Part shown: positions 1 to 8,108 of the stretch, piece after piece
Position numbering within the stretch: the first letter of the stretch is position 1
Layout: each line of letters begins with the position of its first letter
Origin: Dactylosporangium siamense
GTDB lineage: Bacteria; Actinomycetota; Actinomycetes; Mycobacteriales; Micromonosporaceae
Assembly: GCF_016862795.1 (NCBI RefSeq)
Contig: NZ_BONQ01000015.1
Span: forward strand, 1 to 64,000
Length of the DNA stretch: 64,000 bases
Direction: 5' to 3'
The notes under the pieces: generated by a model
The model's input: only the letters and a program-made list of their open reading frames with translations
Databases searched by the model: none
Told to the model about the DNA's origin: nothing
Program-made: the position numbers and the translations under genes

Positions 1-47
1 CCGATCCAGCCGGCGGACCCGCTTGGCCGGGTGCGCCGACTCCCCGG

Positions 48-932
48 TCATCGCCGCCCCGCATCGTGGTCGAAGTCGTCGTGGTCGCAGTCGAGGAATC
101 CCGACACGATCCGGTGGAACTGGGCCGGCCGCTCCTCCTGCAGGTGGTGGGCGGCGCGGTCCATCACGTGCACATTGCCGCGCGGGACCATCCTCGCCAG
201 CATCAGCGGGTAGTCCGGCGTGAGGAACGCGTCGTGCATCCCCCAGCAGAACAGCACCGGAGCCTGGATCCGGCCGAGCTCCGCGGTCAGGTCCTGCCAT
301 TCGCCGCGCGGCTCGTCGCTGGCACCGGCCAGCTCGCGCTCCCGAGGGTCGAGGCTCTGCTCATACCGCATCGTGACGGTCCCGTCCGGCACCGCGTCGG
401 GGTCGAACCATTCCAGGCTCGCGATGAGGTGCCGCATCTTGTCCCAGGTCGGTCCGCCCTCACCGTAGTAGGCGTTGCGGGCGTTGCGGCCGCGACGGCC
501 ACGCTCCGGCAGCGGCGCGGTCGGTCCGTAGAAGACCGGCATGGAGCCGGTGACGACGAGCGAGCGGACCCGCTCGGGATAGTTCGCCGCCAGGCACAGC
601 GCGATCGTGCCGCCCCACGAGTTGCACACGAAGTCGGCGCGCGCGATATCCAGAGCGTCCAGAAGCGCGACCGTCTTCGTCGCGTGGTGGTCCCACATCG
701 GCCCGGTGATCCGGCTCATGTCGGAGCGGCCGTACTGCAGCAGGTCCACCAGCAGGCAACGGCGCTGCGCGGCGAACAGCGGGGCGACGGGCCCGAAGTC
801 GCTCCAGGCGGTGCAGCCAGGGCCGCCCCCGTGCAGGAACACCGTCGGCGTGCCGTCGCCCAGGTCGTGGTAGTGGAATCGGGTCCCGTCGGCGTCGACG
901 AAGCGACCGGGTGGCGCGGGCTGACTGTCCAT
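48..932 (-). CDS. alpha/beta hydrolase, meta-cleavage product (C-C) hydrolase-like
   Basis: 294 aa. The oxyanion loop HGGGPGCTAWSDF (about residues 34-46) is the signature of C-C hydrolases of the BphD/MhpC type, which split vinylogous 1,5-diketones made by extradiol ring cleavage. The nucleophile elbow is CNSWGG (S105), the acid D234 (GMHDAF) and the base H262/H263 (AAHHLQEE). A GTG at 968 would add 12 residues, but the ATG at 932 is preferred: an operator-like dyad at 974-992 sits exactly 42 bp upstream of it, as seen before the neighbouring gene. No Shine-Dalgarno precedes the ATG, which fits a leaderless mRNA. The protein could act on the product of the extradiol dioxygenase at 25243-26184. 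The exact substrate is unknown. Confidence 0.8.
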   Translation of the reverse strand: MDSQPAPPGRFVDADGTRFHYHDLGDGTPTVFLHGGGPGCTAWSDFGPVAPLFAAQRRCLLVDLLQYGRSDMSRITGPMWDHHATKTVALLDALDIARADFVCNSWGGTIALCLAANYPERVRSLVVTGSMPVFYGPTAPLPERGRRGRNARNAYYGEGGPTWDKMRHLIASLEWFDPDAVPDGTVTMRYEQSLDPRERELAGASDEPRGEWQDLTAELGRIQAPVLFCWGMHDAFLTPDYPLMLARMVPRGNVHVMDRAAHHLQEERPAQFHRIVSGFLDCDHDDFDHDAGRR

Positions 933-973
933 GCCGTCATGGTGGCGAGGTGGGCCGGGCCGGGACACGAACT

Positions 974-992
974 CGGTCCGGTGGCCGGACCC
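974..992. promoter_or_regulatory. LysR-type operator dyad (site F)
   Basis: CGGTCCGGTGGCCGGACCC matches the CGGTCC-N7-GGACCG family with one arm mismatch. It keeps GGT-N11-ACC, the T-N11-A spacing of LysR-type boxes. It lies between two minus-strand genes, 42 bp upstream of the ATG at 932. Confidence 0.55.
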
Positions 993-998
993 CCCGGT

Positions 999-1391
999 TC
1001 ACTCGAAGAAGGCGTCCCAGGCGGCCTCGTCGTAGGCCATGTGCTGGCAGCTGACGAGGCGGCCGCCGGCGACCTCGAAGACCACCGCCTGGGCCACGTC
1101 GAGCGTCCGGCCGTCCGGCCGGCTCGCCCGCGCGCGGGTGAGCGCGACGGCGTGCCGGTCGCTGCCCAGGAAGTCGACCGGGTGGGCCGCGTAGTCGCCG
1201 GCGGTCCAGGTCATGATCTGCTGGAAGTTGGCCAGCACCGCGTCGAGGCCCACGGTCTCGCCCGACGCCGGGCCGTGCCCGCCGACCCGCCAGACGATGT
1301 CGGCGGCGAACAGCGCCCGGATCGTGGCCAGGTCGCCGGACTCGAAGGCCGCGAAGGCCCGCCGGACGAGGTCCGCGTTCGGATGTTCCAT
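999..1391 (-). CDS. SnoaL-like / NTF2-fold polyketide-cyclase-type protein
   Basis: 130 aa, typical of the SnoaL/ketosteroid-isomerase NTF2 fold: the opening NADLVRRAFAAFESGDLATIRALFAADIVW and the VFEVAGGRLVSCQHMAYDEAAWDAFF ending are characteristic. Family members are small-molecule isomerases, hydratases or cyclases, but many are uncharacterised, so no reaction is assigned. The ATG at 1391 has no Shine-Dalgarno and lies exactly 42 bp from the perfect dyad at 1433-1451, so it appears to be the first gene of a transcript continuing into the C-C hydrolase (30-66 bp downstream), which also has its own dyad. Confidence 0.75.
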   Translation of the reverse strand: MEHPNADLVRRAFAAFESGDLATIRALFAADIVWRVGGHGPASGETVGLDAVLANFQQIMTWTAGDYAAHPVDFLGSDRHAVALTRARASRPDGRTLDVAQAVVFEVAGGRLVSCQHMAYDEAAWDAFFE

Positions 1392-1432
1392 CGGCGCAGC
1401 GTGCCGGGCACCGGCCGGACCGGCACGCCGGT

Positions 1433-1451
1433 CGGTCCGCCCAGCGGACCG
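1433..1451. promoter_or_regulatory. LysR-type operator dyad (site A)
   Basis: CGGTCCGCCCAGCGGACCG is a perfect 8-3-8 inverted repeat of the CGGTCC-N7-GGACCG family, 42 bp upstream of the SnoaL-like ATG at 1391. Its position relative to the start codon is identical to that of site F. Confidence 0.65.
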
Positions 1452-1503
1452 CGGCGCGCGCCGGCCGGGGGCGGGCGCGCGCCGGGTGCCGGCCGGTCGG
1501 CGG

Positions 1504-2538
1504 CTACAGGGCGTCGGTCTTGAGGTAGGTCTTGCCGTCGCGGGTCTCGAACTTCACGTCGAGGGGCTGGGCGATCTGCTGGTCCCACGGCACCCACTTG
1601 TCGACGTTGGACTTGTCGATGCGCGGCATGGTGACGTGGATTTCCTTGGCGGGCGCCGGTTGGCCGTCGACGGCCTGCTGCGCGAGCTGGACCATCATCT
1701 TCGCGTAGGCGACCGGCACGACGCTCCAGGTCGCGAGGAGCTTGCCGCCCTTGACGAACTCGACCTCGACCGGGTTGGCGTTGAGGCTGACGACCTTCGG
1801 GTTGAAGCTGCCGCCGAGGGCGCTCACCGCCCCGACGGCGGCGAGGGTGTTCCAGGCGAAGAGCCCGTGGACCGAGCCGCCGTGGCGCTGCTTGAACTGC
1901 TCGGCGAAACCGCGGGCCTCCGCGTCGGTGTTCTGCGTCATGAACTTGGTGTCGAGCACCTGCATCCCGGCGGCCTTGGCGCCGTCGTCGAAGCCCTGCT
2001 TGCGGGTGATCAGGAGGTCGGCGATCTGCTCGCCCTGGATGGCGACCGCCGGGCCGCCGCCGTTCTCGGCGAGATACTTCGCCGCGGCCTGCGACGCCTC
2101 GAAGTTGTCGGTGACGAGGTTGACGAAGTACTCGCCGCTGTTGCTCTTGCCCTCCTGCACGATGATCGGGATCTTCTTGTCCCGGGCGCGCTGGAAGGCC
2201 GGCTGCAGGCCGTTGGTGTCGATCGGCGCGACCAGCAGGACGTTGACGCCGCGCTGGATGAGGCTGTCGATGTCGGAGAGCTGCTGGTTGGGGTTGAAGT
2301 TGGCGTCGGCGACGTAGACCTCGCCGCCGCGGTCCTTCACGTGCTTCTCGACGGTCTTGATCATCGCTTCGAAGGTGGGTTCGCGGGCGATGGCCACGGA
2401 GTATCCGACGATGAGCTTCTTCGCGCCGGCGCCGCTGGAGGCGGTGCCGGACGGACTGACGGGTTCCGCGGCGCAGCCGGCGGCACCGGCCGCGAGGGCC
2501 AGGCCGATGGCGAGCAGGGTTCGGCGACTGGTTCGCAC
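1504..2538 (-). CDS. sugar-type ABC transporter substrate-binding lipoprotein
   Basis: 344 aa periplasmic-binding-protein of the ribose type (type 1 fold, Peripla_BP_4). The N-terminus MRTSRRTLLAIGLALAAGAAGC is a signal peptide with a lipobox ending at C22, so the protein is anchored outside the membrane. Body motifs such as NPNQQLSDIDSLIQRGVNVLLVAPIDTNG and VTDNFEASQAAAKYLAENGG are typical of the family. It is the last gene of the importer operon ATPase-permease-SBP. Ligands of this family include sugars but also aromatic and other ring compounds; given the surrounding catabolic genes the ligand is probably the pathway substrate (inference). Confidence 0.88.
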   Translation of the reverse strand: MRTSRRTLLAIGLALAAGAAGCAAEPVSPSGTASSGAGAKKLIVGYSVAIAREPTFEAMIKTVEKHVKDRGGEVYVADANFNPNQQLSDIDSLIQRGVNVLLVAPIDTNGLQPAFQRARDKKIPIIVQEGKSNSGEYFVNLVTDNFEASQAAAKYLAENGGGPAVAIQGEQIADLLITRKQGFDDGAKAAGMQVLDTKFMTQNTDAEARGFAEQFKQRHGGSVHGLFAWNTLAAVGAVSALGGSFNPKVVSLNANPVEVEFVKGGKLLATWSVVPVAYAKMMVQLAQQAVDGQPAPAKEIHVTMPRIDKSNVDKWVPWDQQIAQPLDVKFETRDGKTYLKTDAL

Positions 2539-2565
2539 GTGGGCTCCTCTGGGGGTGGTCCGGGA

Positions 2566-3621
2566 TCAGGTGGTGGTGGTGCGGCTGCGGCGTTTGCGCA
2601 GCAGATCGGCGAGCACCGCGAGGACCAGCACGACGCCGGTGGCGACGCCCTCCCAGAACGGTGAGATGCCGGCGGAGCCGAGGCCGTTGTCGAGCACGCC
2701 GAGGAACAGCGTGCCGAGCAGCGTGCCGAGCATCGTGCCGACGCCGCCCATGAAGCTCGTGCCGCCGAGCAGCACGGCGGCGGCCACGGTCAGCTCGATG
2801 CCGACGGCCGCGCTCGGCGACGCCGCGCTGAGCCGGATCGACAGCATCACCCCGGCCACGGCCGACATCGCCGCCGTGATCGCGTAGACGGAGGCGCGGA
2901 CCGCGCTCACGTTGATGCCCGCGAGCCGGGCCGCCTCCGGGTTGCCGCCGACGGCGTAGATCATGCGGCCGTATCCGGTGTACCGCAGCACCAGCGTCCC
3001 GACGAGGAAGACGCCCAGCGCGACGAGGACCTGCGCGGGCACGCCGAACACGGAGGCCTCGCCCATCCGCCGGATGGTCTCGTCGCCGTAGAGGCTGATC
3101 GTGTTGCCGCGGTCGGTGAGCAGCTTGCCGAGGTTGGTGAAGACGTAGGAGGTGCCGATCGTGACGACGAAGAAGTTGAGGCCCAGCCCCGCGATCAGCC
3201 CGCCGTTGACGAGCAGGCCGAGCGCCGTGCCGAGGACGACGACGACGGGCACCGCGAGCCACGGCGACAACCCGGCGTCGGTGACGAGCCGGCCGAACAG
3301 CATGGTCGTCAGCACGACGGTGCCGCCGACGGACAGGTCGACGCCGCCGGTCAGCAGCACGAAGGTCATGCCGACGGCGAGCACGAGCAGCACCGCGTTG
3401 GTCTCCAGGACGAGCAGCAGGTTGCTCATCGTGCCGAAGTACGGCTGGGTGACGCGCAGGACGACGACGAGCAGCAGCAGGACGGAGCCGACGCCGGCGT
3501 AGGAGGCGATCGCCTGCCGCAGCCGGGCCAGCTGTTTGCCGGTCGGCCGGGGCAGCCGGTTGTTCTCGCCCGGGTCGCTGGCCTGGTGGGACCGTGGTGC
3601 GTCGGTGTGGTGGACGGTCAT
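2566..3621 (-). CDS. ribose-type ABC transporter permease
   Basis: 351 aa RbsC-family inner-membrane permease with a long cytoplasmic N-terminus and about ten hydrophobic segments. It contains the family stretch GGVDLSVGGTVVL near residue 110 and ANTxGG-like loops such as AVGGNPEAARLAGI. The ATG at 3621 is 5 bp after the ATPase stop, so the two are co-transcribed, and the SBP follows 27 bp downstream. It forms the membrane channel with the ATPase 3627-5150. Confidence 0.9.
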   Translation of the reverse strand: MTVHHTDAPRSHQASDPGENNRLPRPTGKQLARLRQAIASYAGVGSVLLLLVVVLRVTQPYFGTMSNLLLVLETNAVLLVLAVGMTFVLLTGGVDLSVGGTVVLTTMLFGRLVTDAGLSPWLAVPVVVVLGTALGLLVNGGLIAGLGLNFFVVTIGTSYVFTNLGKLLTDRGNTISLYGDETIRRMGEASVFGVPAQVLVALGVFLVGTLVLRYTGYGRMIYAVGGNPEAARLAGINVSAVRASVYAITAAMSAVAGVMLSIRLSAASPSAAVGIELTVAAAVLLGGTSFMGGVGTMLGTLLGTLFLGVLDNGLGSAGISPFWEGVATGVVLVLAVLADLLRKRRSRTTTT

Positions 3622-3626
3622 CTGGG

Positions 3627-5150
3627 TCAGGTCACCTTTCCCCCGGCGGACAGCAACGCGATCCGCTCTTCGGTGGCGCGGGAGCGGGGCAGTTCACCGG
3701 CGACGGCACCGTCGTGCAGGACCAGCACCCGGTCGCACAGGCCGATCAGTTCGAGCAGGTCGGAGGAGGCGATGAGCACCCCGATCCCGCCGGTGACGAG
3801 CTCGCCGATGAAGGTGTAGATCTCGTGCTTGGCGCCGACGTCGACGCCGCGGGTCGGCTCGTCGAGCAGCAGGATCCGCGGGTGCCGGGCCACCGCCTTG
3901 GCCAGCAGCACCTTCTGCTGGTTGCCGCCGGAGAGGTGACTTACCGGCGCCTCGATGTCCCGGCAGCGGATCTTGAACCGGTTGACCGCCCGGTTGGCCC
4001 GCAGGTCGCGGAGGTGCCGGTCGGTGCGCCCGAACGTGGAGAGCCAGACGATCGCCAGGTTGTCGGCGATGCCGGCGTCCAGGTGCAGGCCCTGGGCACG
4101 CCGGTCCTCGGGCACGAACCCGATGCCGGCCCGCATCGCCGACCTCGGCGAGCCGGACTCGACCTCGGTGCCCGCGACCGTGACGAACCCCTGCTCCCGG
4201 GGCCGGACGCCGGCGATGGACTCCAGCAGCTCGGAGCGGCCGGCGCCGACCAGGCCGGCGAGGCCGACCACCTCACCGGCGTGCACGGTGAGGTCGACCG
4301 GCGCCGGGGTGCGGTCGTTGACCAGGCTCGACACGACCAGTGCCGGCCGGCCGACGCGGACCTTCGGTTTGGCGTAGAGGTCGCGCAGGGACCGGCCCAC
4401 CATGGCCGAGCTGATCCGCTCGTCGTCCAGCTCGTCGCGGCCGAGCTCGGCCACCAGGCGGCCGTCGCGCAGGACGACGGCCCGGTGCGCGAGCCGGCGG
4501 ATCTCCCGCAGCCGGTGGGTGATGAAGACGGTCGCCACGCCCTCGTCGGCGAGCGCGGTGACGATGGTGAACAGCCGCTCCGGGTTCGGCAGCCGGGTGG
4601 TCGCCTCGTCCAGGATCAGCACCCGCGGGCGGGTGGCGATCGCCTTGGCGACCTCGACGAGCTCCCGGTCGCCCTGGCGCAGCGCGCTGAACGGGGTCAG
4701 CGGGTCCAGGTCGAGGCCGACCCTGCGCAGGTGCGGGGTGGCCGCCGCGACCGCGTCGCGGCGCCGGGCGAGGGCGGCCGGCCGGGTGAAGCGCGGCAGC
4801 ACGACGTTCTCCGCGACGCTCATCGCCGGCACGCAGGTGAGCTCCTGGGTGACCATGGCGATGCCGGCCCGCAGCGCGTCGCGGGGGCTGCCGAAGCGCG
4901 CCGGCCGGCCGCCGACGGTCAGCCGGCCGGTGTCGGGGCGCACGGCCCCGGCCAGGATCCGGGCGAGGGTCGACTTGCCCGAGCCGTTCTCGCCCGCGAG
5001 GGCGACGATCTCCCCGGGGACGACGGTGAGGTCGGCCCCGTCCAGGGCGCGTACCGCGCCGAACTGCTTGCCGATGCCGGCGGCCACGACGACCGGGGCC
5101 GGCGCCACCAGCGGCAGCAGCACGGTCTCCCCGTCGGAGCTCTGGTCCAT
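3627..5150 (-). CDS. ribose-type ABC transporter ATPase (two nucleotide-binding domains)
   Basis: 507 aa RbsA/MglA-type fused ATPase. The first domain has Walker A GENGSGKSTLA, a degenerate signature LRQGDRELVE and Walker B LILDEATT. The second has a degenerate Walker A (GLVGAGRSEL), a canonical LSGGNQQ signature and Walker B LLLDEPTRGVD; this asymmetry is normal for the family. The ATG at 5150 is chosen because GGAAGG lies 6 bases upstream; an in-frame GTG/ATG extension to 5219 has no such site and would run over the operator at 5181-5196. It is the first gene of the importer operon, divergent from the flavin reductase operon. Confidence 0.9.
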   Translation of the reverse strand: MDQSSDGETVLLPLVAPAPVVVAAGIGKQFGAVRALDGADLTVVPGEIVALAGENGSGKSTLARILAGAVRPDTGRLTVGGRPARFGSPRDALRAGIAMVTQELTCVPAMSVAENVVLPRFTRPAALARRRDAVAAATPHLRRVGLDLDPLTPFSALRQGDRELVEVAKAIATRPRVLILDEATTRLPNPERLFTIVTALADEGVATVFITHRLREIRRLAHRAVVLRDGRLVAELGRDELDDERISSAMVGRSLRDLYAKPKVRVGRPALVVSSLVNDRTPAPVDLTVHAGEVVGLAGLVGAGRSELLESIAGVRPREQGFVTVAGTEVESGSPRSAMRAGIGFVPEDRRAQGLHLDAGIADNLAIVWLSTFGRTDRHLRDLRANRAVNRFKIRCRDIEAPVSHLSGGNQQKVLLAKAVARHPRILLLDEPTRGVDVGAKHEIYTFIGELVTGGIGVLIASSDLLELIGLCDRVLVLHDGAVAGELPRSRATEERIALLSAGGKVT

Positions 5151-5180
5151 ATGCTGCCTTCCGAGCCGGTTGTGTCTTTG

Positions 5181-5196
5181 CGTGACGCTCGTCACG
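5181..5196. promoter_or_regulatory. IclR-type operator candidate, site 1
   Basis: CGTGACGCTCGTCACG is a perfect 7-2-7 inverted repeat 31 bp upstream of the ABC ATPase start. The same pattern recurs twice more in this divergent promoter region and once upstream of the iclR gene (24369-24384). Confidence 0.65.
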
Positions 5197-5243
5197 AGAA
5201 CGTGCGTCGTTCGTACCATGCCACCGCCGCTGACTCAAGGACT

Positions 5244-5258
5244 CGTGACGGTCGTCAG
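5244..5258. promoter_or_regulatory. IclR-type operator candidate, site 2
   Basis: CGTGACGGTCGTCAG is the CGTGACG-N2-CGTCACG pattern lacking the final base pair. It lies in the middle of the divergent region between the importer and the oxidative operon. Confidence 0.55.
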
Positions 5259-5304
5259 AGAATCGTTGTGTACCGGGGGCGGGGCTGTTAGCGTCTCACT
5301 ATGT

Positions 5305-5320
5305 CCTGACGGCCGTCACG
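5305..5320. promoter_or_regulatory. IclR-type operator candidate, site 3, with plausible promoter just upstream
   Basis: CCTGACGGCCGTCACG matches the same dyad. A plausible plus-strand promoter precedes it (TTGTGT at 5265-5270, TAGCGT at 5289-5294), so the site would cover the transcription start region and act as a repressor site for the flavin reductase operon (inference). Confidence 0.55.
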
Positions 5321-5331
5321 AAAGCATCAAG

Positions 5332-5865
5332 ATGACTGACTTGATCGGCGTAGTCCCCGACCGGGCCGCCCCGGATGCCGCCGCGGTGCTGCGCATCGAA
5401 CAGTTCAAGCGCGTGATGGGCCGCTACCCGACCGGCGTCGTGGTCCTCGCGACCACCGTCGACGGCGAGCCGCACGGCATGGCGGTGAACTCGTTCACGT
5501 CGCTCTCGCTCGACCCGATGCTGGTGCTCTTCTGCGTCGACCGGGCCTCCACGACCTGGCCGCACGTGCGCCGGGCGGGCCGCTTCGCGGTCAGCGTCCT
5601 CGGTGCCGGGCAGCAGGAGGTGTGCCGCACCTTCGCCCGCCGGGGCGCCGACCGGTTCAACGGGGTCGGCTGGAGCGCCAACCACTCCGGCCAGCCGGTG
5701 CTGCACGAGGCCGTCGCCTGGCTCGACTGCGTCACCACCGCCATCCACCCCGGCGGCGACCACCTCATCGTGGTCGCCGAGGTGCTCCGGGCCGAGGACC
5801 GCGACGGCGGCGCGCCGCTCGTCTTCCACCGGGGCCGCCTCAGCGCCCTCACGGAAGCCGCCTGA
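5332..5865 (+). CDS. flavin reductase (HpaC-like) partner of two-component monooxygenases
   Basis: 177 aa, the usual size of the FMN-binding split-barrel flavin:NAD(P)H reductases. The segment RVMGRYPTGVVVLATTVDGEPHGMAVNSF followed by SLDPMLVLFC is diagnostic. Such enzymes supply reduced flavin to LLM- or acyl-CoA-dehydrogenase-fold oxygenases; two LLM oxygenases lie in the same operon (6754-8106 and 9036-9998). Start at 5332 was chosen because homology begins soon after; the ribosome-binding site is weak. It is the first gene of the plus-strand operon and is preceded by three IclR-type dyads. Confidence 0.88.
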   Translation: MTDLIGVVPDRAAPDAAAVLRIEQFKRVMGRYPTGVVVLATTVDGEPHGMAVNSFTSLSLDPMLVLFCVDRASTTWPHVRRAGRFAVSVLGAGQQEVCRTFARRGADRFNGVGWSANHSGQPVLHEAVAWLDCVTTAIHPGGDHLIVVAEVLRAEDRDGGAPLVFHRGRLSALTEAA

Positions 5866-5911
5866 CATCGGTCCGCCGGGCCATCCGCTCAGCCACCCCG
5901 CAAGGAGAGCC

Positions 5912-6757
5912 ATGTCCACCACGACCACCCCGGTGCCGCCCCGCTGGCACACCGAGCCCCGGACCGTCGACGTGCACGGTGTCCCGGTCGCCTACCGGCG
6001 GGCCGGGACCGGGCCGCCGACGCTGTTTCTGCACGGGCACTGGCTCACCCGGCGCTGGCTGCCGTTCCACGAGCAGCTCAGCGAGCGGGCCGACGTCATC
6101 GCGCCGGAGCTGCCGGGATTCGGCGCCACGCCGGCCGCCCCGTGGATCCGCGACCGCACCGACCTGGTGCTGTTCCTGCGCGACCTGCTCGACGCCCTCG
6201 GCACGGACAGGGTCCACGTCGCCGGCTACGGCCTCGGCGGCTGGATCGCCGCCGACCTCGCCTGCCACTTCCCGGAGCGGGTGGCCCGGCTGAGCCTGCT
6301 CGCCCCGTTCGGCCTGCGGGTGCCCGAGCAGCCGATCGCCGACATCTTCGCCATGAACCCGGCCGACTACGCCGATCGCTACTTCAACGCCGCGGCCGAC
6401 GGCTTCGACGACTGTGTCCCCGGCGTCGGCACCGCCGACCTCGGCGGCGTCGAGGAGTTCGCGCACCGCTACGGCGAGCTCGGCGCGGCCGGGGCGCTGA
6501 TCTGGACCCGCCGCTACGACCTGGCCCTCGAGTGGCGGCTGCCCTGGCTGCGGGAGCGGGGACTGCCGGCCCGGGTGGTGACCGGCGAGCTGGACCGGAT
6601 CGTGCCGGCCGGCCATCCGCGGCGGTGGGCCGAACTGCTCGGCGCCGACCTCGTCACGGTCGCCGGCATCGGCCACGCGCTGCTCCTGCAGGCGCCGAAG
6701 GCCACCGCCGACGCCGTCATCCCCGCCCCTGCCCCCGTCGAGGAGCACCAGTCGTGA
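5912..6757 (+). CDS. alpha/beta-hydrolase-fold protein lacking the nucleophile serine
   Basis: 281 aa. The fold is clear: oxyanion strand TLFLHGHW (residues 37-44), PELPGFG, acid motif GELDRIVP and base motif GIGHALLL. The nucleophile elbow reads GYGLGG, so glycine 107 stands where serine should be. Hydrolysis by the standard mechanism is therefore unlikely. It may be a cofactor-free lyase or dioxygenase-like member or a binding protein. AAGGAGA at 5902-5908 supports the ATG at 5912. Its stop overlaps the GTG of the LLM oxygenase by four bases, so the two are translationally coupled and probably act together. Confidence 0.8.
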   Translation: MSTTTTPVPPRWHTEPRTVDVHGVPVAYRRAGTGPPTLFLHGHWLTRRWLPFHEQLSERADVIAPELPGFGATPAAPWIRDRTDLVLFLRDLLDALGTDRVHVAGYGLGGWIAADLACHFPERVARLSLLAPFGLRVPEQPIADIFAMNPADYADRYFNAAADGFDDCVPGVGTADLGGVEEFAHRYGELGAAGALIWTRRYDLALEWRLPWLRERGLPARVVTGELDRIVPAGHPRRWAELLGADLVTVAGIGHALLLQAPKATADAVIPAPAPVEEHQS

Positions 6758-8106
6758 ACCGTCTCGAGTTCTACATGTTCCACTTGATGCCCTACCCGTT
6801 CATCCCGCCCGGCGAGGACCTGGAGTCGACCTGGGTCACGCTGCCCAACACGCACTTCGACGCCCGCACCGCCCACAAGCTCTACCTGGAGTACATGGAC
6901 CAGCTCGTCTCCTGCGAGCGGCTGGGCTACGACGGCATCATCGTCAACGAGCACCACCAGAACGCCTTCGGCACCATCGCGGCGCCGAACGTCTGGGCCG
7001 CCTATCTCGCCGCCCGGACCAGCCGCATCCGCATCGGCATCGTCGGCAACGCGCTCCCGCTCCACCTCAACCCGCTGCGGGTCGCGGAGGAGATCGCGAT
7101 GGTCGACATCATCTCCGGCGGGCGGATCATCTCCGGGCACGTGCGCGGCATGGGTGCGGAGTACCACTCGTCCGGCCAGAACCCGACGGTGTCCAAGGCC
7201 CGGTTCTGGGAGGCGCACGACCTGATCCTCAAGGCGTGGACCAGCGACGGCCCGTTCACCTGGCAGGGCGAGCACTACGACATCGAGCACGCCAACATCT
7301 GGCCCAAGCCGCTGCAGCGGCCGCACCCGCCGATCTGGCTGCCGGGCACCGGGTCGGCCGACACGATCGACGAGGCCGCGAGGCGGCGCATCCCCTACAT
7401 GCAGACGACGACGTCGAACCACGTGACGAAGAAGTCGTTCGAGACCTACCGGCGGGTGTGCGAGGAGAAGTACGGCTACGAGGCCGCGCCCACGCAGCTG
7501 GCCCGGGTCGTGCCGACCTACGTGGCGGAGACCGACGCCCAGGCCCGCCGCGAGTTCATGCCGCACGTCATGTGGTTCTTCCGGACCGGGCTGCGCATCC
7601 CCATGCACCACCTGATGCCCCCCGGCTACAACACCGCGGAGTCCTTCCTGCGCGGGATGAAGGGCCGGATGGCGGCCGGCGTGAAGGACTTCTGGAACCT
7701 CAGCTACGACGAGCTGATCGACCTCGGGTACATCATCGTCGGCTCACCGCAGACCGTCGCGGAGAAGTACGCGGAGCAGCAGGAACAGTACGGTCTGGGT
7801 GCGATGATCAGTGCCGGGGGCCACCTCGGTTCGATGCCGCACTGGATGGTCATGAAGAACATGCAGATCATGGCCGAGGAGGTCATGCCGCACTTCCGCG
7901 AGCAGGGCCGGCCGGTGTGGGCCGACACCCGGCCCGCCGGCGCGACGACGGTGTCCGAGCACGCCGCCACGGTCGGCCGGCCCCCGATCGAGCCGGTGCT
8001 GCGCCTGGACAACGGCAAGGACCTGCCGGCGCGCACCGGCCACATCCCGGAGGTCCTCGCCGAGACCCTCGGACAGGCCCTCGGACCATCCCTTGGACAG
8101 GACTGA
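6754..8106 (+). CDS. LLM-class flavin-dependent monooxygenase
   Basis: 450 aa bacterial-luciferase-like TIM barrel. Typical motifs are GYDGIIVNEHHQNAFG (about residues 52-67), RIRIGIVGNALPLHLNPLRVAEEIAMVDIISGGR, and HPPIWLPGTGSADTIDEAA. The long C-terminal tail after the barrel (about 60 residues) is not part of the domain. It would oxidise its substrate with O2 and reduced FMN delivered by the reductase at 5332. GTG start at 6754 lies in a GTGA overlap and follows GAGGAGC. Substrate unknown. Confidence 0.85.
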   Translation: MNRLEFYMFHLMPYPFIPPGEDLESTWVTLPNTHFDARTAHKLYLEYMDQLVSCERLGYDGIIVNEHHQNAFGTIAAPNVWAAYLAARTSRIRIGIVGNALPLHLNPLRVAEEIAMVDIISGGRIISGHVRGMGAEYHSSGQNPTVSKARFWEAHDLILKAWTSDGPFTWQGEHYDIEHANIWPKPLQRPHPPIWLPGTGSADTIDEAARRRIPYMQTTTSNHVTKKSFETYRRVCEEKYGYEAAPTQLARVVPTYVAETDAQARREFMPHVMWFFRTGLRIPMHHLMPPGYNTAESFLRGMKGRMAAGVKDFWNLSYDELIDLGYIIVGSPQTVAEKYAEQQEQYGLGAMISAGGHLGSMPHWMVMKNMQIMAEEVMPHFREQGRPVWADTRPAGATTVSEHAATVGRPPIEPVLRLDNGKDLPARTGHIPEVLAETLGQALGPSLGQD

Positions 8107-8108
8107 CC

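Noticed and set aside
1-47. Beginning of the window
   Set aside because: No supported gene or signal could be read in these 47 bases.
5151-5219. N-terminal extension of the ABC ATPase to an upstream start
   Set aside because: It lacks a ribosome-binding site, would cross the operator at 5181-5196, and the ATG at 5150 has a good GGAAGG.
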